In this document: positions 8,447 through 16,838 of the stretch, piece by piece
Layout: the number at the start of each line of letters is the position of its first letter
Position numbering within the stretch: the first letter of the stretch is position 1
The notes under the pieces: model-generated
Database searches by the model: none
What the model saw: only the letters and a program-made list of their open reading frames with translations
What the model was told of the DNA's origin: nothing
Program-made: the position numbers and the translations under genes
Origin: Acuticoccus sp963704595
Lineage (GTDB): Bacteria; Pseudomonadota; Alphaproteobacteria; Rhizobiales; Amorphaceae
Assembly: GCA_963704595.1 (NCBI GenBank)
Contig: OY969922.1
Coordinates: forward strand, 3,100,001-3,164,000
Length of the DNA stretch: 64,000 bases
Reading direction: 5' to 3'

Positions 8447-9616
8447 TCATGCTGTCTTTTCGAACAGCTCCCGGCCGATCAACATCCGCCTGATCTCGCT
8501 CGTTCCCGCCCCGATTTCGTATAGCTTCGCATCGCGCAACAGCCGCCCGGTGGGATAGTCGTTGATGTAGCCGTTACCGCCCAGCGCCTGGATGGCGTCG
8601 AGCGCCACCATTGTCGCTTTCTCGGCGGCATAGAGGATCGCGCCGGCGGCATCCTCGCGTGTGGTGCGGCCGAGATCCGCCGCGCGGGCGACGGCGTACA
8701 CATAAGCCTTGCAGGCGTTCATCGTCACGTACATGTCGGCAATCTTGCCCTGCATCAGCTGGAACGAGCCGATGGGCTGGCCGAACTGCTTTCGCTCGTG
8801 GACGTACGGGAGCACCACGTCGAGCGCGGCCTGCATGATGCCGAGCGGACCCGCCGCCAGCACCACGCGCTCATAGTCGAGGCCTGACATCAGGACGTTG
8901 ACGCCTTTGCCGACCGCGCCAAGAACGTTCTCCTCCGGCACCTCGCAGTCCTCGAACACCAGCTCGCAGGTGTCGGAGCCGCGCATGCCGAGCTTGTCGA
9001 GCTTCTGCGCGGTGGTGAAGCCGGCAAAACCCTTCTCGATCAGGAAGGCGGTGATGCCGCGCGGCCCGGCGTCGGGGTCCGTCTTGGCGTAGACCACCAG
9101 CGTCTCGGCGACGGGGCCGTTGGTGATCCAGAACTTCGAGCCGTTGAGGACGTAGCGGTCGCCCTTTTTCTCGGCGCGGGTCTTCATCGAGACGACATCG
9201 GAGCCGGCGCCGGGCTCGCTCATGGCGAGCGCGCCGACGGCCTCGCCCGAGATGAGGCGCGGCAGGTAGCGGGCGCGCTGCTCGGGCGTGCCGTTGCGGG
9301 CGATCTGGTTGATGCAGAGATTGGAGTGCGCACCGTAGCTGAGGCCGACCGAGGCCGACGCGCGGGAGACCTCCTCCATCGCGACGCAGTGGGCGAGATA
9401 GCCGAGGCCGGCGCCGCCGTCCTCCTCCGGCACGGTGATGCCGTGGAGCCCGAGTTCGCCCATTTCGGGCCACAGGTGGATCGGAAATTCGTTCGTGCGG
9501 TCGACGTCGGCCGCGATCGGGGCGATCCTGTCCGCCGAGAACGCACGGACCTGGTCGCGCAGCATGTCGAGGTCTTCGCCGAGGCCGAAGTCGAAACTGG
9601 CGAAATCGTTGCGCAT
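8447..9616 (-). CDS. ivd: Isovaleryl-CoA dehydrogenase
   Basis: A 389-residue acyl-CoA dehydrogenase that would convert isovaleryl-CoA to 3-methylcrotonyl-CoA in leucine breakdown. The FAD-binding signatures (GALAMSEPGAGSDVVSMKT and FWITNGPVAETLVVYAK) are present. The assignment rests on the catalytic base: Glu249 lies in LDYERVVLAAGP, the position used by isovaleryl-CoA dehydrogenases, while the C-terminal site used by medium-chain enzymes reads YEIGAGTSEIRR with Gly. The usual partners (methylcrotonyl-CoA carboxylase, HMG-CoA lyase) are not in the window, so the gene is separated from the rest of the pathway. Confidence 0.92.
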   Translation of the reverse strand: MRNDFASFDFGLGEDLDMLRDQVRAFSADRIAPIAADVDRTNEFPIHLWPEMGELGLHGITVPEEDGGAGLGYLAHCVAMEEVSRASASVGLSYGAHSNLCINQIARNGTPEQRARYLPRLISGEAVGALAMSEPGAGSDVVSMKTRAEKKGDRYVLNGSKFWITNGPVAETLVVYAKTDPDAGPRGITAFLIEKGFAGFTTAQKLDKLGMRGSDTCELVFEDCEVPEENVLGAVGKGVNVLMSGLDYERVVLAAGPLGIMQAALDVVLPYVHERKQFGQPIGSFQLMQGKIADMYVTMNACKAYVYAVARAADLGRTTREDAAGAILYAAEKATMVALDAIQALGGNGYINDYPTGRLLRDAKLYEIGAGTSEIRRMLIGRELFEKTA

Positions 9617-9688
9617 GGGCGGCCCTCCGGTGTTTTGACCGGAGCCTATCGGGTCCGGGGGCGTTGGGACAGTAAAGGGAGGATTTTC

Positions 9689-10096
9689 ATGCGGATAATC
9701 GTTGCGGCACTTCTTCTGGCGGCGGGCGCGGCAAGCGCCTCAGCGGCAGACATGTGCGACACCACGGCCGACTGCGCCGACGCTGCCACCACCATCGACA
9801 TGATGGAGTGCACGGCGGCCGCGACGGAGCGGGCCGACGCCGAGCTCAACCGGCTGTGGCCCGAGGTGCTGGCGCTCTACGACGGCAACCAGGACCCCGA
9901 GGCGGACAAGGCGACGCTGAAGAAGGCGCAGAATTCGTGGATCAGCTTCCGCGACGCGACGTGCGACGCGGAGCAGGCGACGGCGGACGGCGGCTCGATC
10001 GCCGGTATCTACTACGAGGCGTGCGAGTGCGCCGTGACGGCGTCGCGGATCGCCGACTTCGAGCGGATGATCGGGAACCGCAGCGAGGGCAACTGA
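9689..10096 (+). CDS. Secreted LprI/DUF1311-family protein
   Basis: A 135-residue exported protein. The first 20 residues form a cleavable signal peptide (IIVAALLLAAGAASASA-AD). The mature part has six cysteines and the lysozyme-inhibitor LprI N-terminal pattern: a 'MMECTAAATERADAELNRLW' helix, then KKAQNSWISFRDATCDAE and a C-terminal CECAVTASRIADFE. Proteins of this family sit in the periplasm; some inhibit lysozyme, most are untested. ATG 9689 has a GGGAGG site 6 bases upstream. The gene is divergent from ivd. Confidence 0.8.
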   Translation: MRIIVAALLLAAGAASASAADMCDTTADCADAATTIDMMECTAAATERADAELNRLWPEVLALYDGNQDPEADKATLKKAQNSWISFRDATCDAEQATADGGSIAGIYYEACECAVTASRIADFERMIGNRSEGN

Positions 10097-10150
10097 CGCG
10101 TCGCCCCCGCACCGCAGCGCAACTGCGCTGTCGGTATCAGCCCGTGACGG

Positions 10151-10198
10151 GGCTTTCCATCGGCGTCACCCCGCGACGGCTTTCCCTAGGCGTCACCC
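10151..10198. repeat. Two 21-bp direct repeats, 27-base period
   Basis: GGCTTTCC-N5-CGTCACCC occurs at 10151-10171 and 10178-10198. The second copy overlaps the stop codon of the UxaA-family gene, so the duplication includes the last codons of that gene. Only two copies are present. It lies in the gap between the convergent LprI-like and UxaA-family genes. Confidence 0.6.
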
Positions 10199-11743
10199 GG
10201 TGACGCCGATGGGCCACGGTGCGAACTCCTCCTCGCCGACGCCCATAAGTTCGCTTTTGGAGCGCTCGCCGGAGGCGACGGCGAGGATCTTGGCGAAGAT
10301 CTCCTCGCCCATCTCGTCGAGCGTCTTCTGGCCGTCGACCACCGGGCCGCAATTGATGTCCATGTCGCCTTCCATCCGGCGGTACATGGGAGTGTTGGTG
10401 GCAAGCTTGATGGTCGGCGCCGGATAGGAGCCGAAGCAGGAGCCGCGCCCGGTCGTGAAGCAGATGAGGTTGGCGCCGCCCGCGATCTGGCCCGTCGCCG
10501 ACACGGGGTCGAAGCCCGGCGTGTCCATGATGACGAGGCCCTGCGCGTCCACCGGCTCGGCGTATTCGTAGACGGCCTCGACGCCCGTGGAGCCGCCCTT
10601 CTTTGCCCCGCCCAGCGCCTTCTCGATGATGTTGGCGATGCCGCCGTCCTGGTTGCCCGGCGAGACGACCCCGTTGATCTGCGTGTCGCGGCCCTTGGTG
10701 TACTCCAGCCACCAGTCGACCCGCTCGATCAGCTTCTTGCCGACCGTCTCGTCGCGCGCGCGGGCGGTCAGCGTGTGCTCGACGCCGTAGAGTTCCGGCG
10801 TTTCGGAGAGGATGGCCGTGCCGCCGTGGCGCACGAGAATGTCCACCGCCTTGCCCAGCGCAGGGTTGGCGGAGAGGCTGGAGAACCCGTCCGACCCGCC
10901 GCACTGGAGGCCGACCTTGATGTGGCGGGCCGACTGTGGCGTGCGGCGCGCCTTGTTGGCCTCCACCAGCATGTCTTTCACGGCGGCCTTGGCGCGCTCG
11001 ATGGCGGCGGCGGTGCCCCCCACCTCCTGCATGGTGACGGTGTGGAGCATCTTGCCCGCCGACAGGCTCTGCTCGTCGAAGAACTTCTTCAGGTTGTTGC
11101 GCTCGCAGCCCAGCGACAGGACCACGGCGCCGGCCATGTTGGGATGGCGGATGTAGCCGCCGAGGGTGCGGCGGAGGAGGTCCATCGGCTCGCCGGTGAG
11201 CTCCATCCCGCAGCCCTGCTCGTGGATGAAGGGCACAACGGCGTCGACGTTCTCGTAAGGCTCCAGCCGGTCGGCGTCGAAGTAGGCGGCGGCCTTGCGG
11301 GCGACCGTCGCCGAGCAGTTGACGGTGACGAAGAGGCCGATGACGTTGCGCGTGCCGACGCGGCCGTCCTCACGGGCATAGCCCATGAAGGTGGCGCGCT
11401 CGGCTTCCGGCAGCAGCTCGGCGGGGCGGTAGTCCTCTGCGTACCGGTAGTCCTTCGCCACCGCGCCGTTGAGGACGTTGTGGGTGTGGAGATAGTCGCC
11501 GGGCGACAAGTCCTCGCCGGCGAAGCCGATGACGGTGGCGTACTTCAGGATCGCCTCGCCCTTCGCGATCGGGCGCGTCGCGATCTTGTGGCCGAGCGGG
11601 ATGCGCGCCCGCGTCGTCACCTCTTCGGACGGGATCGCGGTGCCTTCTGCGATCTCCTCGCGGGCGACGACCACGTTGTCCGCCGGGTCGAGGCGGATCA
11701 CAGGCGTGTTGGCGCGGGTCTGAGGTTCGAGGACCAGGCTCAT
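10193..11743 (-). CDS. UxaA/GarD-family hexonate or hexarate dehydratase
   Basis: A 516-residue dehydratase with an N-terminal SAF domain (about residues 15-95) fused to the UxaA core, as in altronate dehydratase and galactarate dehydratase GarD. Core motifs: DGRVGTRNVIGLFVTVNCSA, FIHEQGCGM, LSLGCERNN, LQCGGSDGFSSLSANPALG and FTTGRGSCFGSYPAPTIKLA. These hold the cysteine and histidine ligands for the catalytic iron. Last gene of a five-gene minus-strand operon (GntR, DHDPS family, IlvD family, enolase family). Because the operon also has a talarate/galactarate dehydratase and a keto-deoxy acid dehydratase, galactarate or a related aldarate is the likelier substrate, but altronate cannot be excluded. 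Confidence 0.85.
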   Translation of the reverse strand: MSLVLEPQTRANTPVIRLDPADNVVVAREEIAEGTAIPSEEVTTRARIPLGHKIATRPIAKGEAILKYATVIGFAGEDLSPGDYLHTHNVLNGAVAKDYRYAEDYRPAELLPEAERATFMGYAREDGRVGTRNVIGLFVTVNCSATVARKAAAYFDADRLEPYENVDAVVPFIHEQGCGMELTGEPMDLLRRTLGGYIRHPNMAGAVVLSLGCERNNLKKFFDEQSLSAGKMLHTVTMQEVGGTAAAIERAKAAVKDMLVEANKARRTPQSARHIKVGLQCGGSDGFSSLSANPALGKAVDILVRHGGTAILSETPELYGVEHTLTARARDETVGKKLIERVDWWLEYTKGRDTQINGVVSPGNQDGGIANIIEKALGGAKKGGSTGVEAVYEYAEPVDAQGLVIMDTPGFDPVSATGQIAGGANLICFTTGRGSCFGSYPAPTIKLATNTPMYRRMEGDMDINCGPVVDGQKTLDEMGEEIFAKILAVASGERSKSELMGVGEEEFAPWPIGVTG

Positions 11744-11767
11744 GGCGTTACTCCCTTACGCTGGATT

Positions 11768-12970
11768 CTATTTCTTGGCTTCGTGGGTGGCGCTGGTCCA
11801 GCCGCGCGCCTGGTCGGAGAGGGTGAGGCCGAGGCCGGGGCGGTCAGGCACCCACATGCGGCCATCCCGGATGTCGAGCCGCTCGTTGAACATCGGCTCC
11901 AGCCACTCGAAGTGCTCCACCCACGGCTCGTGCGGGTAGGCTGCGGCGAGGTGGAGGTGGATCTCCATCGCGAAGTGGGGCGCGAGGCGCATCCGCTTCT
12001 CGCTCGCCAGCGCGCAGATCTTGAGGAACGGCGTGATGCCGCCGACGCGCGGCGCGTCAGGCTGGATGAAGTCGACGCTGCCCAGGCGGATGAGTTCGGC
12101 GTGTTCGGCGGCAGACGCCAGCATCTCGCCGGTGGCGATGGGGGTGGCGAGCTCACGCGCGAGGTCGGCGTGGCCCTGTGCGTCGTAGGCGTCGAGCGGC
12201 TCCTCGATCCATTCCAGGTTCAGCGGCTCGACGATGCGGCCGAACCGGAGCGCGGTGACGCGGTCCCACTGCTGGTTGGCGTCGATCATCAGCGGGCGCG
12301 AGCCGCCGATGTGGGCGCGGACGGCTTCGAGCCGCTCGATGTCGATCATCGGGTCGGGCTGGCCGACCTTGATCTTGATGCCTTCGATGCCCTTGCCGAG
12401 CGCGATGTCGATCTTCTCCTTCACCTCGTCGATGGGCGAGGACAGGAAGCCCGACGAGGTGTTGTAGCAGCGCACGCCGTCCCGGTAGGCGCCCAGCAGC
12501 TTTGCCAGCGGCAGGTTCGCGCGCTTTGCCTTCATGTCCCACAGCGCGATGTCCATGGCGGCGATCGACTGGATCGCGATGCCGGAGCGGCCGACGGAGG
12601 CGCCGGCCCAGCACAGCTTTTCGTGGAGGCGCGCGGTGTCGTTCGGGTCCTCGCCGATGAGGTTGTCGCAGATCTCCTTCGCGTGGGCGAAGAGGCCGGG
12701 GCCGCCTGCGCGCTTGGAGTACGAGAAGCCGAGGCCGACGAGCCCCTCCTCCGAGGTGATCTCGGCGAACAGCATCGCGACCTCGGTGAGCGGCTTCTGA
12801 CGGCCGGTCAGCACCTTTGCGTCCGAGATCGGGTTCGGCAGCGGCAGCGCCGCGAGGGAAAGCTTGACGCTCGCGATGCGATCGCGCGTTGCCGGACCGG
12901 CGGCGAGACCCGCCTGCACCGGGTTCGCCGGAATGAGCCGCTCGCGCTCGGGGTTCGCCATCACGTTCAT
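11768..12970 (-). CDS. L-talarate/galactarate dehydratase (enolase superfamily)
   Basis: A 400-residue mandelate racemase/muconate-lactonizing-type enolase superfamily enzyme. It closely follows the Salmonella L-talarate/galactarate dehydratase pattern throughout, including ISDAKVLTGRQKPLTEVA, GFSYSKRAGG and PIATGEMLAS. Catalytic groups are in place: the KxK motif Lys199/Lys201, metal ligands Asp230, Glu256 and Glu282, and the general acid-base His332 in PHFAMEIHLH. The product would be 5-keto-4-deoxy-glucarate. It lies 24 bases upstream of the UxaA-family gene and 261 bases after the IlvD-family gene. The 261-base gap (12971-13231) shows no convincing gene and may hold an internal promoter. 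Confidence 0.92.
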   Translation of the reverse strand: MNVMANPERERLIPANPVQAGLAAGPATRDRIASVKLSLAALPLPNPISDAKVLTGRQKPLTEVAMLFAEITSEEGLVGLGFSYSKRAGGPGLFAHAKEICDNLIGEDPNDTARLHEKLCWAGASVGRSGIAIQSIAAMDIALWDMKAKRANLPLAKLLGAYRDGVRCYNTSSGFLSSPIDEVKEKIDIALGKGIEGIKIKVGQPDPMIDIERLEAVRAHIGGSRPLMIDANQQWDRVTALRFGRIVEPLNLEWIEEPLDAYDAQGHADLARELATPIATGEMLASAAEHAELIRLGSVDFIQPDAPRVGGITPFLKICALASEKRMRLAPHFAMEIHLHLAAAYPHEPWVEHFEWLEPMFNERLDIRDGRMWVPDRPGLGLTLSDQARGWTSATHEAKK

Positions 12971-13231
12971 AATATTTAGTCCTCAAGTTGGGGGCTCGTA
13001 CCGCCCGCCCCGCACCCTCCCAGTTCCTCTGGAGAGTCGGGCTTCGTCACGTTCCCCCGGTCGTTCCTCCGGAGCCGTCATGCGAACCGCATCGCCGGCC
13101 GTGCCGGACGGGTCACCCGAAGGGCCGGAACGCCAGTGGAGGACGGCGCAGCCGTTGACGCGTCCGGCACGGCCGGCGACCCTCGCCGCCATGATGGACC
13201 GGATGCCACCGCGCGCCGCCCTCAATGCGGG

Positions 13232-14971
13232 TCAGTGAATTTCGGGCTCGGGCACAGGGGCGCCGAAATCCTTCGTCAAAAAGTCGAAGTCGCAGCCGTC
13301 GTTGGCCTGCTGGATGTGCTTGGAGAACATCACGCCGTAGCCGCGGCCGTAGCGGGGCTCGGGCGGCACCCACGCCGCACGCCGCGCCGCCAGTTCCTCG
13401 TCGGAGACGGCCATGTTGAGCGTGCGGTTGGGCACGTCGAGCTCGATGATGTCGCCATTCCTGAGAAGCGCGAGCGGGCCGCCGACGTAGGCTTCCGGCG
13501 CGACGTGGAGGATGCAGGCGCCATAGGAGGTGCCGGACATGCGCGCGTCCGACAGGCGCACCATGTCGCGGTGGCCCTGCTTGATCAGCGCCTGCGGCAC
13601 GGGGAGCATCCCCCATTCGGGCATCCCCGGCCCCCCTTGCGGGCCGGCGTTGCGCAGGACGAGGACGGTGTCGGGCGTCATCGGATAGTCGGGGTCGGAG
13701 ACGATCTTGGTGAGCTCGTCGTAGCTGTCGGCGATCAGCGCCGGGCCCTTGTGGACGCGGAACTTCGGGTCGCAGGCGGCCGGCTTGATGACCGCGCCGT
13801 CGGGCGCGAGGTTGCCCTTGAGGACCGCCAGCGAACCCTCGTGGTAGACGGGGTTGGACAGCGGGCGGATGACGTCGTCGTTGTAGACCTTGGCGCCTTC
13901 GAGCCCGTCGCCCAGCGGCTTGCCGGTGACGGTGATGGCCGAGCGGTCGAGGTTGTCGCCGAGCTGGTTCATCAGGGCGCGGAGGCCGCCGGCGTAGAAG
14001 AAGTCCTCCATCAGGTAGCCCTTGCCGGAGGGGCGGACGTTGGCGATCACCGGCACCTCGTGGCCGATCCGGTCGAGATCGTCGAGCTCCAGCGGGACGC
14101 CGGCCCGGCGAGCCATGGCGATGAGGTGGATGATGGCGTTGGTGGAGCAGCCCGTCGCCATCGCGACGACGACCGCGTTGCGCACGGACGCCGGGGTGAT
14201 GATCCGGTCGGGCGTGAGGTCTTCCCACACCATCTCGACCGCGCGGCGGCCGCAGGCGGCGGCCATGCGCTGGTGGTTGGCGTCAGCCGCCGGGATCGAC
14301 GACGCGCCGGGCAGCGTGAGGCCGAGCCCTTCGGCGATTGCCGTCATGGTCGAGGCGGTGCCCATGGTCATGCAGTGGCCGTACGAGCGGGCGATGCCGC
14401 CCTCGACGCCGGTCCACTCTTCCTTGCCGATCAGGCCCTCGCGGCGGTCGTCCCAGAACTTCCAGGCGTCGGTGCCCGAACCCAGCGTCTGGCCGGCGTA
14501 GTTGCCGCGCAGCATCGGGCCCGCGGGCATGAAGAGGAAGGGCAAGTTCATCGACGTGGCGCCCATGACGAGACCCGGCGTGGTCTTGTCGCAGCCGCCC
14601 ATCAGGACGGCGCCGTCCGCCGGGTGGGAGCGCAGGAGCTCCTCGGTCTCCATCGCCAGCATGTTGCGGTAGAGCATCGTCGTCGGCTTGACGTAGCTCT
14701 CCGACAGGGAGAGCGCCGGAAGCTCCATCGGGAAGCCGCCGGCCTGGAGGATGCCCCGCTTCACCCACTCCGCGCGATCGCGAAAATGCATGTGGCAGGG
14801 CTGCGCCTCGGACCACGTGTTGATGATCGCGATGACAGGCTTGCCCTCCCAGTCCTCCGGTCCGTAGCCCATCTGCATGGTGCGCGAGCGGTGGCCGAAG
14901 GAGCGCAGGTCGTCGGGGGCCATCCATCGGGCGGAGCGCAGTTCCTCGTAGCTTTTCTTCTTGTCGGTCAT
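13232..14971 (-). CDS. L-arabinonate-type dehydratase (IlvD/EDD family)
   Basis: A 579-residue IlvD/EDD family Fe-S dehydratase. The three cluster cysteines Cys59 (EAQPCHMHF), Cys127 (GGCDKTTPG) and Cys200 (SYGHCMTMGTAS) are at the spacing of pentonate dehydratases such as the Rhizobium L-arabinonate dehydratase, which carries a [2Fe-2S] centre. The catalytic serine lies in SDARMSGTSYG. It would convert an aldonate (L-arabinonate or a similar sugar acid) to its 2-keto-3-deoxy derivative. The length and the residues around Cys59 argue against branched-chain dihydroxy-acid dehydratase. It is the third gene of the operon, 86 bases from the DHDPS-family gene whose product would take the next step. 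Confidence 0.88.
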   Translation of the reverse strand: MTDKKKSYEELRSARWMAPDDLRSFGHRSRTMQMGYGPEDWEGKPVIAIINTWSEAQPCHMHFRDRAEWVKRGILQAGGFPMELPALSLSESYVKPTTMLYRNMLAMETEELLRSHPADGAVLMGGCDKTTPGLVMGATSMNLPFLFMPAGPMLRGNYAGQTLGSGTDAWKFWDDRREGLIGKEEWTGVEGGIARSYGHCMTMGTASTMTAIAEGLGLTLPGASSIPAADANHQRMAAACGRRAVEMVWEDLTPDRIITPASVRNAVVVAMATGCSTNAIIHLIAMARRAGVPLELDDLDRIGHEVPVIANVRPSGKGYLMEDFFYAGGLRALMNQLGDNLDRSAITVTGKPLGDGLEGAKVYNDDVIRPLSNPVYHEGSLAVLKGNLAPDGAVIKPAACDPKFRVHKGPALIADSYDELTKIVSDPDYPMTPDTVLVLRNAGPQGGPGMPEWGMLPVPQALIKQGHRDMVRLSDARMSGTSYGACILHVAPEAYVGGPLALLRNGDIIELDVPNRTLNMAVSDEELAARRAAWVPPEPRYGRGYGVMFSKHIQQANDGCDFDFLTKDFGAPVPEPEIH

Positions 14972-15057
14972 TTTCGTCCAGCGGTTCCGGGGTGCGGGTT
15001 TTCCCGCGAATGCGTCACTCTAGCAGCAGTTTGGGGCGCGGCGGATGCCCCAGTGTC

Positions 15058-15963
15058 TTACGCCGCTTCGGCAAGGCCCCGGATGCGCGCGACCAGATCC
15101 TCCAGCCGCTTGCGCTCGTCGGGCTTCAGGCGCGGCACGCCCGGCAGGCGGACGGGGCCGGCGGGCTGGCCAAGGATTTCGAGCGCTTCCTTCACAACGG
15201 TCACGTTGGCGCCGTTGTTGTAGAGGGTGCGCAGCTTCTCGAAGTCGACCACCTCGTCGATGTCGGCGCGGGCGCTCGCGTAGTCGCCCGCCTCCAGCGC
15301 CGCGAAGATGCGCAGCGAAAGCTCGGGGAAGACGTTGACGAGGCCGGAGGTGAAGCCCTTCGCGCCCAGCGCGTACATCGGCGGTGCCCAGCCTTCGGCG
15401 AGGCCGCAGACCCACAGTGTGTCGCAGTGCTTCGTCGCGCGGATCACGTCGGCCAGCATCATCATGTTGGCGTTGGCGTACTTGATGGCCGCGATGTTGG
15501 GGTGCTCGGCGAGGCGGATCATGTTGGCAAGGCCGGGCTCGTCTGACCGCAGGTACGCGACCACGGGAACGGTGACGTGCTCGGCGATCTCGAGGAAGTA
15601 GTCGATCTTGTCGGCGGGGCCGGCGAAGGGGTCGGTCGGCCAGTGGACCATGATCGCCCCTGCCCCGTCGGCGATCGCGGCACGGGCGCTCGCCTTCGCC
15701 TCGACCAGTGCGCGGCCGACGGCGGCCGTCACCAGCGCCTTGCCGTCAACCGCCTCGGGGACGGCGGCGTGGAGGATGCGGATCTCGTCGGCCGACAGCG
15801 AGAAATATTCGCCCGTGTTGCCGGCGGCGATCACGTTCTTCACGCCGGCGTTTGCGATCTGCGCGGCGATGGCGCCGGAGCGCTTGCCGTCCACGTTGCC
15901 GTCGGCATCGTAGACCGTCACGGGGACGCCGGAGATCTGGGAGAGGTTCTCAATCGCAGGCAC
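15058..15963 (-). CDS. DHDPS-family keto-deoxy sugar acid dehydratase/aldolase
   Basis: A 301-residue class I (Schiff-base) TIM-barrel protein of the dihydrodipicolinate synthase/N-acetylneuraminate lyase family. The Schiff-base lysine is Lys161 (NIAAIKYANANM), Tyr137 (VVAYLRS) is the conserved proton relay, and GNTGEYFSL (48-56) matches the substrate carboxylate loop. Family members in sugar-acid operons dehydrate 5-keto-4-deoxyglucarate or L-2-keto-3-deoxyarabonate to 2-ketoglutarate semialdehyde. The neighbouring dehydratases and the semialdehyde dehydrogenase at 492-1931 support this role over lysine synthesis. It overlaps the upstream GntR gene by 14 bases. Which of the two acids is used is not visible. 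Confidence 0.82.
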   Translation of the reverse strand: MPAIENLSQISGVPVTVYDADGNVDGKRSGAIAAQIANAGVKNVIAAGNTGEYFSLSADEIRILHAAVPEAVDGKALVTAAVGRALVEAKASARAAIADGAGAIMVHWPTDPFAGPADKIDYFLEIAEHVTVPVVAYLRSDEPGLANMIRLAEHPNIAAIKYANANMMMLADVIRATKHCDTLWVCGLAEGWAPPMYALGAKGFTSGLVNVFPELSLRIFAALEAGDYASARADIDEVVDFEKLRTLYNNGANVTVVKEALEILGQPAGPVRLPGVPRLKPDERKRLEDLVARIRGLAEAA

Positions 15964-16669
15964 GGACTGCCCCTTTTTCTGTGAAGACGGAGGTCATGTA
16001 GAGGTCGCCGGAGCGGCGGACGTGGCTGTGCATGGCGTCGGACGCGGTGGCGGCGTCGCCGGCGAGGATCGCCTCGCAGATGGCGCGGTGCTCATCCAGC
16101 GCCCTGGCGCTGTCGGCCGCCTGCCGGTGGATCACGCGGCGGGCGCTGTCGTCGTAGAATTGCTGCTGGGCGACCATGCGCACCAGATGGCGGCTGCCGG
16201 AGATGCGGTGGATCTCGCCGTGGAACGCCTCGTTGAGGACGATGAGGCGCTCGACGTCCGTCGCGGCCGTCGCCTCCTGCATCAGGCGGACGGTGGCGTT
16301 CAGCCTGTCGCGGCCCTCGGCGTCGATCCGCTCCGCGCACAGCGCTGCGATGGGGGCCTCCAGTGCGGCGCGGGCAAGGATCATCTCCTGCGCGAACGCC
16401 TTGTCAAAGCGCACGACGAGGCCCTTGCGGGGCTCGACCTCGATCAACCCCTCAGCCTCGAGCTGGCGCAGCGCCTCCTTGAGGGGCGTTGTGGAGACGC
16501 CGAGATCCTCCGCGAGGGCCCGTTCGTTGAGCCGCGTGCCCGGTGCGAACCGCCCCGCGATGATCGCCATGCGCAGCGACTGGCGCACATGATCGCGCAG
16601 CGAACCGCGCGCGGCCGCATCGGGGCGCATCAACATCGGTTCTCTGCCGTCCTGCGCGTCCGCGTTCAT
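15950..16669 (-). CDS. GntR family (FadR/FCD type) transcriptional regulator
   Basis: A 239-residue regulator: N-terminal winged helix (SLRDHVRQSLRMAIIAGRFA, then LNERALAEDLGVSTTPLKEA) and a C-terminal all-helical FCD ligand domain with the metal-binding Asp/His pattern (LNEAFHGEIHRISG, later DEHRAICEAI). Such proteins repress sugar-acid operons and are released by the pathway intermediate. It is the first gene of the operon it presumably controls, overlapping the DHDPS-family gene by 14 bases. The start at 16669 (MNADAQDG) is chosen because residues encoded upstream are low-complexity and not family-like; 16783 is the longest alternative. Confidence 0.9.
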   Translation of the reverse strand: MNADAQDGREPMLMRPDAAARGSLRDHVRQSLRMAIIAGRFAPGTRLNERALAEDLGVSTTPLKEALRQLEAEGLIEVEPRKGLVVRFDKAFAQEMILARAALEAPIAALCAERIDAEGRDRLNATVRLMQEATAATDVERLIVLNEAFHGEIHRISGSRHLVRMVAQQQFYDDSARRVIHRQAADSARALDEHRAICEAILAGDAATASDAMHSHVRRSGDLYMTSVFTEKGAVRACD

Positions 16670-16838
16670 CGCGTGCCGGATTCCCTTCGCTGGATGGCGC
16701 CTTGATATATCACGCAGCCGGCGCTGTCGAGGCGCCAGTCCAGCGGGCAGGATGCCGGCCGGTGAATAACCGGAAGGCGCCATGAAAACACCGTTCCGGC
16801 TCTGCTATGCCGGGCGTGGAACAGCGAGGACGACCCCC

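Noticed and set aside
10775..12979. 734-codon plus-strand open frame over the UxaA- and enolase-family genes
   Set aside because: It spans two clear opposite-strand genes and their gap; composition is the complement of their codon bias.
12983..13225. 80-codon minus-strand frame between the IlvD- and enolase-family genes
   Set aside because: Arg/Gly-rich translation without domain or start support; more likely a promoter-bearing gap.
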